From the NCBI GenBank assembly GCA_022496185.1, contig WTXG01000087.1, positions 82,930-146,929 on the forward strand: a DNA stretch of 64,000 bases, in the 5' to 3' direction. This document shows positions 12,712 to 25,076 of the stretch, one piece after another. Origin of the DNA: Multifurca ochricompacta. Lineage: Eukaryota; Basidiomycota; Agaricomycetes; Russulales; Russulaceae. The notes beneath the pieces were generated by a model. It was not told the origin of the DNA. It saw only the letters and a program-made list of their open reading frames with translations, and searched no databases. The number at the start of each line of letters is the position of its first letter. Positions within the stretch are counted from its first letter, which is position 1. The position numbers and the translations under genes are program-made.

Positions 12712-15345
12712 ATGAGATGTGCCTAGAGTGAGTTGGGAGAGAGAGAAACTGAGGGGGTTCCCGCACATAAGGTATATCGACTTATATATTAAAGTTACAC
12801 TTACTTTTTTCGAATTCGGAGGACATTAATTTCAAAGGTGGTTCTTGGAATCAAATTACCAACTCGCTGTGGGAGCTAATGGGGACTCCGGTTGATTCCT
12901 TCTTATGAGTATTCCATTTTTGTTACGAATTTGCCTAGGATACGTCATGCGGGCCATAAATATCAAGCAGCAGACACAAAAGCTTCAAATTGAACACTTT
13001 CCGAAGTGTCGCAAGACTAAAAGTGCATTTATAATGAGCGTTACGAGAGTGGAAATGCAGAGCGAAAAATCCGCACTGCGATGTGCGAGTTCATTGGGTG
13101 GATTGTACTAGTTTTGTCTCGTGAGTGTTACCTGCGCGCCGCCTTGCAACACTTCAATTCTTCCACAGCTTCTATCTGAATGGGGGCTCGGTGACAGTCG
13201 AATTGATTCAAGACCTGCTGACTGTGGCGGTTCGATAACTTTGTTGTGGGAAACCCCTTTTTCGAGAGAAGAGAACAAAAAACTACACGAATTCAAACAA
13301 CGCCACCAAACGAACGAGAGACGCGTGGCCAAGACTACTGTAGGCCTCGAACTATGCGATGCTCGGCGCGCCACAATATCGGATGGCCTGTTCGGAACTC
13401 GCGCATTGCCGCGCCGCGTGCTTCTCGAACCTAGGTGTATAGACGGAGAAACCCCTGGAGGATGGTTTCCAGGTCGTTGGAACGAGCAGGGTCACAATGT
13501 CACCTGTGCGCGACCAATCGCGGCGTGCGCATCAAGAGTCCCAGAGTAGATGTCGTCGGCTAAAGGATACCGATAATGAAGCAGATAAGATCGACGTAAA
13601 CGATAGTTCCCACTAGCACTCGGCCAACCTTTTGCCCCCAACCAGAGGTAGAACATAAAACTTTTTGTTCTGCGTCGTTGCCCTCGGTCTGTAACGCTGG
13701 AGCAACCTATACTTCCTAAAACGGTCGCACCACCAAGTCATGAACAGATGGTGGTATATTGTAAAAAAAAATAGTTTCGAGGACCGCGGGCGGGGTGAAG
13801 CAGGAATTCCATAACTGAGAGGCAGTGGTTTTTGCCACCAAGGTGATTTCTAGATAAAGTAAAGTGTCTCGGACGATCCGGAGGTCGTCGGAAAGTTGGA
13901 AAATAGTTCCGGCAGGCACGCTTCCTCAGATTACAGCGCCCAGAGACGACGAACAGGTATGCGCCATGGTGGGAGGGTCACACGCAGTTGGTGAGTCAAT
14001 GCGATTGGTGGGTATTAGAGGAACCCGAGGATTTGACGATTGACCACATATGACAAGCGGCAATTGCCTCGGTTTCAGGCCAGGCGTAAACACCATTGCA
14101 TAAAGTACGGTCACGGTCATCAGTATAGTCATTGCTAGGGTGTGGCTAAAGCCGCGGGAGTTGCATCGAAGCTTCTTCGGCCCTTAAGCCAATTTCCTTC
14201 ACAGAGCGTCGTGTTGGGCAATGCAGGTGGACCCTGTGAGTTAAAGTAAGAAACCAGTATTTGAGACGAGCCGGGAGGGAGAACGAAAGGCCGCAGGGGG
14301 TCAAGCGAGAGCGAGAAACAGGGATAATGTTGCGGCATCACAAACGGAGCCTCAACGCACTCAGTGGATAAAAGTGGAGGCAGGAAAAAAAAAACTGGTT
14401 CGGCCTCGAACCAAAGGCAACTTCCGTCGTCAGACTATTAGGAACCATTGGTACAGCAGAAGCTACCTTAGATGAGTCCGCGGAGAGCCCCGAAGAGGAC
14501 CCAACCAGGCACGCGCTCCTTGAGGCTAAGCCTGAAAACGCGCAGATTCGGTAGCTTTAAGCGCGGCCTCTGAAGGAATGTCTGGCGGAGACCAAGCTCC
14601 TTCATGCTCGAGCTTGTGATTGCGCCATCCACATTGCCCATGGTTTTTTTCCTGCGTTGACTGTACTCGGAGGCGTTCATATTGCAGGAAAAGACTACGT
14701 GAGACGGAGGCCATTTGGTTACGGCGATGCCATAAAAGGCTGCATGACCCTCGTGCAACGTATGCGACCTCATCGATGCCGTAGGGCATGAGCCACCTGG
14801 TGGCAATGGCTCGACGCGCGACAATCGCGTTTCTCTCGCTATCTACCTTCATACCGCGCGGCTTCGGCTTACACCTGAAAGAATAAGCGGGGTTCGCTGT
14901 ATCCAAAAACAGTAGGCGCCGCCGTCAACTGGTACTTCACCATGTGCGCAAAAAGGCGCGTCCAGAAGTGCAGCGGCACCAAAGGGGTGTAAAAGGGGTG
15001 TGTCATTTTCGGTGAAACCGGGTTGAAACCGAGCTGTGCCTCGAGGACATTGTGGTGTGAAAGTGGTGTGAAAAGAAAGAAAGAATAAGAGAGACACTCG
15101 TCGTCATAGTAGCGCTTGATGGATCACTCGGAGGCTTTGGTGAAGAAGCCGATTATCTGGCCAGGGCGAGCCCGAGAAGTGTCAGTGTATTATTCGGCGG
15201 ATGATTGAGCACTACGTATACATGTACACGCACAAGAGCACCGTTTTTCCGAGTCGTGCCTGTCTTTCCATCCCACTCTCACCCAAATGGTCCCGTTCAT
15301 TTCTTTCATAATGTGTGTCACGGCGTGACATAATATACAGACTTG
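12712..15345. other. Gene-poor region, nothing recognised
   Basis: About 2.6 kb between the transporter and PRP6. The longest frames (13121-13549 plus, 14906-14468 minus in two overlapping frames) show no recognisable domains or splice-supported structure, and I do not call them genes. Confidence 0.5.
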
Positions 15346-15364
15346 GACACGTGACACGTGACAT
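15346..15364. promoter_or_regulatory. Two tandem CACGTG E-boxes upstream of PRP6
   Basis: GACACGTGACACGTGAC contains two CACGTG cores 8 bp apart, about 110 bp upstream of the PRP6 start codon. CACGTG is the binding core of Cbf1/Pho4-type bHLH factors; use here is inferred from position. Confidence 0.4.
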
Positions 15365-15471
15365 TGTCCACCAATTGCTGGTCCTCTGGCTTTGGCTCTG
15401 ATCCCTTAAGCCAATACTAGTGCCACTGATTGGTACTCCTGTGTGGTGTCTTCCTTGTACACGAGTAAGCC

Positions 15472-18400
15472 ATGGCGTCCAACAAAAACAAGCTCGCGTT
15501 CTTGTCTATGCCGGCGCCGGCGTCATACGTCGCCGGTCTTGGTCGAGGGTAAACAAACGCCTTTCCATCTCATACTCAACTCTGCTTTCCTCACCTACAT
15601 TGTCCAGTGCCTCCGGTTTTACCACCCGGTCAGATATTGGCCCTGCACGAGAAGGCCCTTCAGCAGAGGTCATCGCGTATGTGACTTATTATTCAGTCCC
15701 TCCTAATACTAACCGTTTTCACAGCGAGGCGCAGGCCAGGCGGGGCGAAGAACCGGATGTCGATCCCGACCAATTCCAGGACCCCGACAATGAGTATGGC
15801 CTCTTTGCAGGTACAACATATGAGGCTGACGATGAGGAGGCCGACAAGATCTACGAGCAAGTTGACCGAAAAATGGACTCGCGACGGCGTGCCCGTCGCG
15901 AGGCCCGTGAGGAGGAAGAACTAGCGAAGCATCGCGCAGAGCGACCAAAGTTGCAACAACAATTCGCTGATTTAAAACGCGGGCTTGCGGTTGTTACAGA
16001 TTCCGAGTGGGAGAACATACCCGAAGTCGGGAACCTTACACGAAGAAAGCGAAGGAGGGATGAGCGCTCGTTCGTTGTCCCCGACAGCATTGTTGTGGGG
16101 GACCGAGCGAAGGGAGAATACGAAAACTCGTTGGATCGGAGACAGCAGGTACGTGGCTCGCCGATCATGAAACTGTTGACCTCATGATCGGCAGGACCAT
16201 GGAGGGTTCGAGACACCGGCAGATTCTGGCACCTTGACGAATTTTGTCGAGATCGGTCAAGCACGAGACAAGATTCTATCTCTCAAGCTCGATCAGGTAG
16301 CTGATTTCGTTCATTGTCTTGACCTCCCATATAGCTGGCCATCTCGCAGGTCTCAGGAACTGCCTCGACATCGGGCTCAGCTTCGTCCATCGACCCGAAA
16401 GGGTACCTTACTTCACTGGATAGTCAGGTTATAAAGACTGAAGCCGAGATTGGCGATATAAAACGCGCACGCATGCTATTCGATTCACTCATCAAGTCCA
16501 ATCCGAAACACGCTCCAGGATGGATCGCAGCAGCCGCTCTGGAGGAACATGCGGGACGCATGGTTGCTGCGCGGAAGCTTATCAAGCAAGGTTGTGAACA
16601 GTGCCCAAAGAGCGACGACGTCTGGCTAGAAGCTGCAAGATTACACGTACGTCAGCCCAACGCACTCATCTAGGTAAAAGGCATTCACTGTTGCCACAGC
16701 AAAGTGACGATGCCAAGGTTATTCTTGCTAACGCTGTACAGCACGTCGGACAAAGCGTCAAGATCTGGTTGGCGGCTGCGGACCTTGAGCATGATACAAA
16801 AGGGAAAAAGCGCGTGCTGCGGCGGGGTACGCCTTCTTCACCTCTACCTTGACTTTCAGGCTTTCATCGTCCCTTAGCACTCGAGCACATCCCGAACTCG
16901 GTCCGCCTCTGGAAGGAAACCGTCAACCTAGAAACCTCCCCCGCGGACGCACGCATTCTCCTATCCCGGGCCGTTGAAGTGATTCCGCTTTCTGTTGAGC
17001 TTTGGCTCGCCCTCGCACGGCTTGAGACGCCAGAAAACGCTAAAGGGGTACTTAACAAAGCGCGCAAAGCTGTACCCACCTCGCACGAAATTTGGATAGC
17101 CGCTGGCCGCTTGATCGAGCAGGAGGCGTATGCGACGGATCTTTCAGAAGATAAGCGTGGAGAGGAGCTCGAGCGTGTTGACAAAACCCTTGCCGCAGCT
17201 GTGCGTGCGTTGCGCGCGCATGGCGTGCTGCTCACTCGCGAGCAATGGTTGAAGGAGGCCGAACGATGTGAGGCTGAGGGGGCACCAAGTACATGCGAGG
17301 CGATCGTGTCTGCGACAGTCGCTATGGATGTGGAGGAGGAAGATCGTTATACGACATGGCTTGGCGACGCAGAGGCAGCAGAAGCGCGTGGACGTGTGGG
17401 CACTGCACGCGCAGTGCTCGCGTACTCACTACGCGTATTCCCGGACCGGAGCGGCCTTTGGCGTCGCGCAGCGGACCTGGAGAAGGCGCACGGCACCCGC
17501 GAGAGCCTTGACAAACTTCTTGCGCGCGCGGTCGAGTGCTGCCCGCAGGCGGAGGTACTTTGGTTGATGTGGGCCAAGGAGAAGTGGCTCGGCGGAGATG
17601 TGCCGGCTGCGCGCGAAGTACTCGAACACGCGTTTGACAAGAACTCTGAGAGCGAGCAAATTTGGCTCGCGGCCGTCAAACTCGAGGCGGAAAATGGCGA
17701 ATTAGAGGTGGCGCGAAAGCTGCTCGTGCGAGCGCGGACGGTCGCGGACACAGAGAGGGTGACTATATCCTTGTTTCTCCCCCGGGTGTATATGCGGAAA
17801 AAAACTCATTCTTCTATAGATTTGGATGAAATCGGCCGTGTTCGAACGACAGCAAGGCCAGACAGAACTCGCTTTGAAAACGGTCTCTACTGCCCTGTTG
17901 AAATACCCGAAGTTCGCCAAACTGTATATAATCCAAGGGCAAATTTATCAAGCCGCCCAGGACTATTCTACCGCGCGCGCTGCCTACGCCGCAGGGCTCA
18001 AGGCAGTCCCGAAGAATGTCACCCTTTGGGTGATGGCAAGCCGGTTGGAAGAGGCGGATGGCAAGAGCATCCGCGCGCGCGCACTGGTCGAGAAAGCGCG
18101 CCTGGTCAACCCGAAAAGTGACGTGCTTTGGGCCGAAGCGATAGGCATCGAGGAACGCTCCGGCGCCGCTGCGCAAGGGAAGGCGTTACTCGCTCGCGCA
18201 CTGCAAGAGTGCCCAACATCCGGCATACTTTGGTCGATGGCGATCTGGGCGGAGGCGCGGCCTCAACGCAAGGCGCGCAGCGTGGATGCTCTCAAGAAAT
18301 GTGCCGACGATCCCCTCGTGATCTGTACCGTCGCGCGATTGTTCTGGGCAGAACGCAAGATTGAGAAGGCGCGACAGTGGTTTGACCGTGCAGTGAGTGC

Positions 18401-18608
18401 CAACCCGGATATCGGTGATGCGTGGGGTTGGTGGCTCAAATTTGAGCGGCAACATGGGGCTGCGGGCGGAGACAAAGAAGTCATAACGCGGTGCATAGGG
18501 GCAGAACCACATCATGGGCTGACGTGGGGGCCGATCGCAAAGGACGACAAGAACAGGGGAAAATCTATAAACGAGATTCTCGAGCTTGTCACGGCGGCTT
18601 TGCAGTGA
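15472..18608 (+). CDS. PRP6: Pre-mRNA-processing factor 6 (U4/U6.U5 tri-snRNP)
   Basis: Bridges U5 and U4/U6 snRNPs in the spliceosome. Exons 15472-15548, 15608-15676, 15725-16148, 16195-16296, 16335-16646, 16700-16826, 16878-17758 and 17820-18608 sum to 2781 nt and give 926 aa with no frame breaks. The N-terminal PRP1 domain is evident: NKLAFLSMPAPASYVAGLGRG, GFTTRSDIGPAREGPSAE, DPDQFQDPDNEYGLFAGTTY, a Lys/Arg/Glu-rich coiled region, then IPEVGNL and KR-rich segments with SFVVPDSI. The rest is a chain of HAT/TPR-like repeats (W-x-x-A-x-x-L-E pattern, e.g. APGWIAAAALEEHAG, DVWLEAARLH, ELWLALARLE, VTLWVMASRLEE), ending HHGLTWGPIAKDDKN and a short helix. Family length (~900-940 aa) fits. Intron 4 (16297-16334) is only 38 bp; intron 2 has a perfect TACTAAC branch site. 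The start is the first ATG giving the conserved N-terminus. Confidence 0.96.
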
Positions 18609-18990
18609 TCATTGGCCTCTTTCAGGATGTATTTATGCACAGGTGTTATACTGAATTCCATGGATGGACTTGTTGTCATAGGTTTGCCAAGTGAATAATA
18701 CCGCAGCATCTTGGCTGTCACAATTCGCGGTTGTTCAGTGTATTTCTATGATTTAATTTAATCATTTTGATAACCATCTATCTCCAAAATAGAAAACATT
18801 AAATTTGCCAAGTTAACCTTAAGCAACCTCCATAATGCTTACTCAAGCTAAATCAGTTCATGATCAAGCAGCAAGATGTGGAGGTAGACAAGGCTTTGCT
18901 GCTTTCAAGGCCTGGCCTGCAATGTTATACAGTAACCCTCAAAACTGTTCCAATGTTTGGCCATCCTGTAAGAGATTGACCAACCACACA
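18609..18990. other. Intergenic, nothing recognised
   Basis: AT-rich sequence after PRP6 up to the hAT-type terminal repeat. No coding signal. Confidence 0.5.
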
Positions 18991-19038
18991 TAGTGATGTC
19001 CCCAGCCTGGCTTGGCCTGAGGTGGCTTTTTTTTTTTT
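18991..19038. mobile_element. hAT-type MITE terminal repeat fragment
   Basis: Starts TAGTGATGTCCCCAGCC and continues CTGGCTTGGCCTGAGGTGGC, the same terminal sequence as the MITEs at 25010 and 31853-32313, then ends in a 12-nt poly-T at the breakpoint with the NTPase gene. Only one end of the element is present. Confidence 0.7.
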
Positions 19039-20629
19039 GGGGTATCGCCTAGCACATGAGATTCATCGAAGGCCAGAATAACAAGGGGCCGCCTTGGACA
19101 TCCAAGTAGGTCTAAGCATCCTTCAGGATCCACAAATTTACAAAGCTCGAGTCCTGCTTCTCTCACTTCATTTCCATCGACTCCGTATGGGGAAGGGCTA
19201 CGATTCTCCTTATGAATGCGCTCGCAAGACGCCATGAACTTGAAGATGCAGTCAATTTACGAAATGGACACACGTCAAGTCAACCCACCTTGGTAGCTTC
19301 GTCAACTACGGCCTTGAAGAAATCTTTACGATAATCATGCGAGCTTCGGAAACCTTGGTCCACTGTCATGTGTTCACGGAACGCCTTCGCCAGCTTCTCC
19401 TGGTGCTCCTGGACAAGTAGCGCTGTATCTAGCCAAGGTCGACGCCGGTCCCTCCCAATGGTGGTCGATTCCTCTGGCGCAGCATCATCTGCAATCCCAT
19501 GTTATCACACGCGTTCACGAGACAAGTACAGGCCAATCACCTTGGTAATCAGATTCAATATCTTCCAAACGCTTCTCAGTGACAGTCAAAAGGGCATAGA
19601 CAAAACCATGAAGCTTCTTGGAAAGAGCATCTGGATCGCTGTCGCCCCAACAGAACACAGCCAGTTGCGCAGCTCGATATCAGGAGGTGGAGACCCTTTT
19701 TGGGATCAGAGAATAAGTATTTAATTGAGAAAGAGCAGGAAAATAGACCTTGAGATTTAGAACTGCGAAGACACATAGGAATGGTGATGATTCCGATTGC
19801 TACTTCATCCACCATGCGAGATTTTCCTGTTCCTGATGAATTTACTATACTAGTCTGTCGGGCGTAGACATCTCTCCGCTTGTCGAGGTAACTCTCGATC
19901 GTGAGAAGAAGTGAAGCTGCGGCATTGCCTTTGAAAGGGGAACCCCACGCACGTAAGGTAGCTATTATGTCGAGATGAGCCTGGGTGAATGGGTTTGGGA
20001 TAGTTGCACACCTTGAATTGACGGATTGGGACCTGGAGGGAGGTGGCTACTCCCTTATTTTGGAGTGGAATCAGCGGAGGCGGGTCGTAAAGGTTCTGCA
20101 CGTTAGAAATGTGTGAGAAGTGATTGGAAGTAAGCCGTGTGCAAGACGCTCACTGAGACGACGAACATCGCGGAACAACCTTCGGTCGCAGCAATTGCCA
20201 AGAAAAGGGACGAGCCAGGGATGTTCTTTGAAGACATCCTGGATTAAGGTATTTGACTATTGACTTTCCTTGTCGTACTTTTGATCTAACTGATCACAAT
20301 CACTAATAATTGTCTAGAGAAGAGGGAGAGCGAAATATTCGGGTTAGCTTGTTACGCCGATACTCAAAAGATTCGAGAGTGCCGTCGAGAATGCGGAGAC
20401 GAAATTCAAGTTGTCCAATCTCCTGTGCTCTTCATCGGAGATTGTGTCCTCGACAAGTTCACTATCTGGGTACCTTGAAACTGCAAGTTCGACTTTGCTA
20501 GTCTCCGCGACACTCTCGTCACGGACTTCGTCCTGACAACTTGAAAGGTTTGACATTCCTCTCGGCTTGAGACCAGTCGCGATCATGGTGCAATCGCTTA
20601 CCGGCGCGTTTCTTGGAGCGGGAGGGCAT
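19039..20629 (-). pseudogene. P-loop NTPase of unknown function, interrupted
   Basis: Minus-strand, intron-containing gene starting at an ATG (20629-20627, MPSRSKKRAG). Reading in order: an acidic N-terminus, a helical region DVFKEHPWLVPFLGN, a segment ending SPFKGNAAASLLLTIESYLDKR, then Walker A SSGTGKSR (about 19838-19816) in a typical agaric block SGTGKSRMVDEVAIGIITIPMCLR, a GSPPPD motif (about 19692), and Walker B LVILAFDES (about 19090-19061). Similar NTPases of unassigned function are widespread in agaricomycetes. The open frame runs straight into the hAT-type terminal fragment at 19038, removing everything after the Walker B strand. A further frame shift lies near 19655 (after LRNWL). 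I infer loss of function from the truncation. The N-terminal exon borders are uncertain. Confidence 0.6.
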
Positions 20630-21291
20630 GAAGTTCAAGAGATGGAGATGGAATGCGTGCATGTTGAATGGGGGTGTGCAACGCCCACCGCTCACAAAAA
20701 TGGGTTCCACCACACCCACTACCAACCACAAACATTATGACACAGCGAAACAGGTGCTTGCTTCGAGCTTCTTAAGAAGCTTTCACCCTTTTTTAAAAAC
20801 AAATTCCAATTTGTATTGCGTGTGCAGCTACTACGAGTAGCAAGTAGTGATGTGCGGGCCTGGCTTGTGGGCCTGAGAAAATCATCATAATGAACTTTCA
20901 TTATCAGTGTCAAACCCATCATCACTGTGTTGAAAATTGATTGGGAAACAATGAGAGTGTGAGTGTGGGAAGTCTTCCCAGTCCAGTCCGAAGCTGCCAT
21001 CGCCTGCTCGTGTCATGTCACGGGTAACTGGTCACATGTCACGTTCACATTCGTGGGCTGTGTGTGTGTACCTCCTCTCGTTACCGAACGTCTACCAGCT
21101 ACTGCTACTACAAAGTTGTAAAATGCAATCTATTCACTCACAAAAAAACTCCGAAGCATGTTCCATGCATCACAAAGCGGTAGCCAACCAGTCCGTAAGT
21201 ATCTCTCCCGTAACTTACTGAATGGCTCATCGATCTGCCCTATCCAGTTATTCACTCATCCGAGCCGATCGGAGGATCTGTTGACGTTGCG
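20630..21291. other. Divergent intergenic region with a second MITE end
   Basis: Region between the NTPase and NACHT genes. At about 20847 it contains TAGTGATGTGCGGGCCTGGC, a diverged copy of the hAT-type MITE terminus; its other end is not identified. Otherwise nothing recognised. Confidence 0.5.
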
Positions 21292-24200
21292 ATGACCACT
21301 ATCGAGACTTCTCTTGCTGCATTGAAAGAGGCAAGCTCTCTGATGTCAAAGATACCCTACATTTCTCCCGTTGCTGGCCTACTACTCCAAGTTCTCACCA
21401 TGCGAGATGTGAGCGTCTGGCCATTCTCTCACTTGATTTTTATGCTTATGACTTTTCTGACAGGAAGTAAAGCAGAATAAGGAGAGTGGGATGTTGTGAT
21501 GCGCAAACTTGGTCGGGTTGCCGGCCTCGTTGTGAATGTCGGGGAGTCGTGTCAGAAATATAACTTAGAGGAAAATGATCTCCCTCCCGGTCTTCGCTCA
21601 ATCCTACGGTCTCTTCAGAAGTACGCCCTATATTCATGATAGTTTCTCACTGGCTCATCGTACGCAAGTGAATTGGGTGGGATCGAAAGCCTGCTGAAGC
21701 AAAGCGCGGAAATGGGACATTTTAGGAAGGCTCTTCTGCGCAAGGATTTGCTACGAAAGGTCAAGCAATATGATGGCGAGCTGTCAAACGTGCTTCAAAC
21801 TTTCCAGGTCCGCCTTTGAATTATTGTCCGTGTTGCTCACCTAATTCGTCACCTCCAGGCCGAGTTGGCCCTAGATGCACGGTTTGAGCAAATCGCTGAA
21901 AGACGCAAGGTATGTGTGCTGTTAGTAACCAGTGGTAGCAATTCTCATAAAGTTGATAGGGCATCCCCGCTGGTCCGTCTGGTCCATCAAATGTCATCAC
22001 GTAGGTTTCTTGTCAACAATCGTGCTGTGTTCCTATGCTGACAATCAGCCAGGTCCATACCCCAGGAGCCACGTTCACCTCAGATATTCTTTGGGCGCGA
22101 TGCTGAACTTGCTGAGATCCTTCACATGATTCTCACAGGCATTCATGACTCTCGTCCTGCTCGCATTGCAATCCTTGGTCCTGGTGGTTATGGCAAGACC
22201 ATTCTTGCAAATGCAGCCCTCACTCACCCCAAGTCCAAGAGCAATTCGGGGGTTCTCGATACTTTGTTGCCTGTGAATCAGTCTCCTCATCTGGTGCTCT
22301 CCTGGTTGAGCTTGCGAAGACACTGGGTATCTTGGATGGAGGCTCAGATGCTTCCTGGTCTCATATCCATGCTACATTGAGTTCAAAGGATAGCATCATC
22401 TGTCTAGACAATTTTGAGTCACCTTGGGACCAGGCTGGTGATACAAGAGATTCTGTTGAGGAACTACTCTGAGGGTCACAGCACTCAACTCTGTCACCTT
22501 ACTCATCACCATGCGAGGCACCGTGCGGCCAGGCCAGACTCTGTGGACAAAGCCTACTCTAGCTCCATTGAAGACCCTCAGCCAGGATGCTGCTAGAGAA
22601 ATCTGGAAGGGAATTGAACAGAACTATGACACTGCTGCAGAAGAACTTATCAAAGCTGTGGACTATGTTCCCCTTGCTGTTAGCCTGTTGGCTCATCTTG
22701 CCCAGGCAACATCACCTACATTATTGCTGAAGGAGTGGAAACAAAGTCAGACCAAATTTATTCAAATGGGTCAGACCCATAGGCTATCAAACCTTGAATA
22801 CTCCATCCAATTATCTATCAATAGTGGCAGGATGAGAGCTAATCCACCTGCTAAGGATTTACTTGGAATTCTTAGCATGTTACCAGATGGAATTCATACA
22901 GAGCAGCTGGGGAGATTCAAAGAGATCCTTGTTGATATGGATATTCTATCAAACCTGCGTACCCTGCAGCAGTGCAGCCTTGTGCATGTAATTGGAGAGA
23001 GATATCAAACTCATCCAATCATTCGTCACTTCTGTAAGCAACAGGAGGTCATATCATCAAAATATAAAGATTCACTCCATAACTTCTACATTGACCTGGC
23101 TTCTTCTAATTCATCTGAAGCACAGCCAAAGTATCATGCTGAGATGGTGTTAGAAATAAATAACACAAAAGCCATGCTATTTCATCTTCTGAAGTCAAAT
23201 TATGGGAATAACTCAAAGCTAGTTGAAGCCATTATCACATTTACATATTTTCATGGTGTTATAGGAGATCATTCAGACAAGTTGATCAGCCAAACTGTTG
23301 AAACCTTACAACAGAGGCCAAGTGACACATCAGTGCTAATAAGGTGTCTTCAGGCATGGGGAAGACTGTACTATTATGCCAGTGACATTGAAAATGCAAA
23401 AGCTAAAATACAAGAAGTGGAGAGGTTGTGTTCATCAAGCCCATATAATAATAGCTCCCTGCATGCAGAAGTTTTAAGAGATCTTAGTGAACTTTATCAA
23501 TTAGAAGGTGCACTAAATGAGGCAGAAGTTTCATGTCAAAAGGCATTGGAACTTCACAAGGTTGCCAACTCTGTCCTAGGGCAAGCAAATGATCACAAAG
23601 GACTTGGGCACATATTTTTGGGGCTGAGCAGACTGGATGAGGCAGAGACTTCATATAGAGAAGCCTTGAAATTCCACAAGATTGCCAATGATGTCCTAGG
23701 GCAAGCAAATGATCACTCTGGACTTGGGCATGTGTATTTGAGGCTGAGCAGACTGGATGAGGCAGAGGCCTCATATAGAGAGGCCTTGAAATTTCACAAG
23801 ATTGCCAATGATGTCCTAGGGCAAGCAAATGATCACAAAGGACTTGGGGACATGTATTTGAGGCTGAGCAGACTGGATGAGGCAGAGGCCTCATATAGAG
23901 AGGCCTTGAAATTTCACAAGATTGCCAATGATGTCCTAGGGCAAGCAAATGATCACTCTGGACTTGGGGACATGTATTTGAGGCTGAGCAGACTGGATGA
24001 GGCAGAGGCCTCATATAAAGAGGCCTTGAAATTTCACAAGATTGCCAATGCTGTCATAGGGCAAGCAAATGATCACTCTGGACTTGGGCACATGTATTTG
24101 AGGCTGAGCAGGATGGATGAGGCAGAGGCTTCATATAGAGAGGCCTTGAAATTTCACAAGATTGCCAATGATGTCCTAGGGCAAGCAAATGATCACTCTG

Positions 24201-24727
24201 GACTTGGGGACATGTATTTGAGGCTGAGCAGACTGGATGAGGCAGAGGCTTCATATAGAGAGGCCTTGAAATTTCACAAGATTGCCAATGCTGTCATAGG
24301 GCAAGCAAATGATCACTCTGGACTTGGGGACATGTATTTGAGGCTGAGCAGACTGGATGAGGCAGAGGCCTCATATAGAGAGGCCTTGAAATTTCACAAG
24401 ATTGCCAATGATGTCCTAGGGCAAGCAAATGATCACAAAGGACTTGGGGACATGTATTTGAGGCTGAGCAGACTGGATGAGGCAGAGGCCTCATATAAAG
24501 AGGCCTTGAAATTTCACAAGATTGCCAATTCTGTCTTGGGTCAGGGGACTGATTTACATGGGCTGGGCAAAGTGCATGTGGAGAGGTCACAACTAGAAGA
24601 TGCTAGAAGCATGTTTGAGAAGGCACTTGCCATGCACAAAAAAGCACATGCCTCAGTTTGGCAGGGTTTGGATCAGAAGCAGTTGAATATAGTCCTGTCT
24701 AAGATGGGCAAGGCCACCCAGGAGTGA
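21292..24727 (+). CDS. NACHT/NB-ARC-type STAND NTPase with TPR repeats
   Basis: Fungal NLR-like protein; this class includes heterokaryon-incompatibility and other recognition proteins. Exons 21292-21408, 21464-21620, 21669-21807, 21859-21909, 21960-22000 and 22053-24727, ~1060 aa. N-terminal helical region (LGRVAGLVVNVGESCQKYNLEE...), then QIFFGRDAELAEILHMI leading into Walker A GPGGYGKT (22174-22197), Walker B-like IICLDNFESPWD, VTLLITMRG sensor-like block, PLAVSLLAHLA (GxP-like region), a winged-helix-like part, and from 23.4 kb TPRs ending near 24600. Three single-base losses break the frame: near 21486 (KQNKE/EWDVV), near 22233 (AAL THPK/VQEQFGG) and near 22470 (EELL/RVTALNS). All flanks are conserved, so the gene may be intact in vivo. 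The 3' exon after ~22560 is almost free of CpG. The stop is at 24725-24727. Confidence 0.85.
23581..24540 (+). repeat. Eight 120-bp tandem TPR-coding units
   Basis: Eight consecutive exact-length 120-bp units, each coding a 40-residue TPR of the form IANDVLGQANDHSGLGDMY followed by LRLSRLDEAEASYREALKFHK. Units differ at only a handful of positions (DHSGLG or DHKGLG; NDV or NAV; GDMY or GHMY/GHVY). Flanking TPRs are clearly more diverged. High identity implies recent unit duplication or conversion. Confidence 0.95.
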
Positions 24728-25009
24728 GATCTTTGCTCAGGTATGGGATACAGCTGTGAGTAATTTTCACATTGTATTTTTCCAGAGATGATAGCTGTTA
24801 TTTACACATTGTGTGGTAGTGCTATTCAGGGTGTGTGTGGAAAGCTGTATTCTCACTTTTATGTTGGTAGTGGGATTGACAATTGCCTTGTTTGATATTG
24901 CTTTGTGACAGATGTGTTATATTCCAGTAGTGTCCCTCCAATTTTACATATTGTAGAATATTGTGCTGGTGATGTACAGTGGGCAACAAAACCATTGCAA
25001 TGTTTTGTA
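24728..25009. other. 3' flank of the NACHT-TPR gene
   Basis: AT-rich, CpG-free, no coding signal, ending at the left terminus of the outer MITE. Confidence 0.5.
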
Positions 25010-25076
25010 TAGTGATGTTCCAGCCTAGCTTGGCCCAAAAGCTGTGGCTTTGGCTTGGCCTGAGGCAGCTCTGGCT

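Noticed and set aside
13121..13549. 142-codon plus-strand open frame
   Set aside because: No domain, no splice support and an unremarkable length for GC-balanced sequence.
14468..14906. Two overlapping minus-strand frames of 118 and 126 codons
   Set aside because: Both frames are open over the same bases and neither has a recognisable motif.
15420..15471. Upstream in-frame start for PRP6 using the frame from 15420
   Set aside because: That frame differs from the one giving the conserved NKLAFLSMPAPASYVAGLGRG start; ATG 15472 is correct.
23581..24540. Regular repeats that could be taken for a CRISPR-like array
   Set aside because: Units are contiguous with no spacers, lie in a coding frame and occur in a eukaryotic gene.
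23484..24590. Long minus-strand frames made of repeats (RPLPHPVCSASN...) opposite the TPR array
   Set aside because: They are the antisense shadow of the 120-bp units; the sense frame has the TPR pattern and continues beyond the array.
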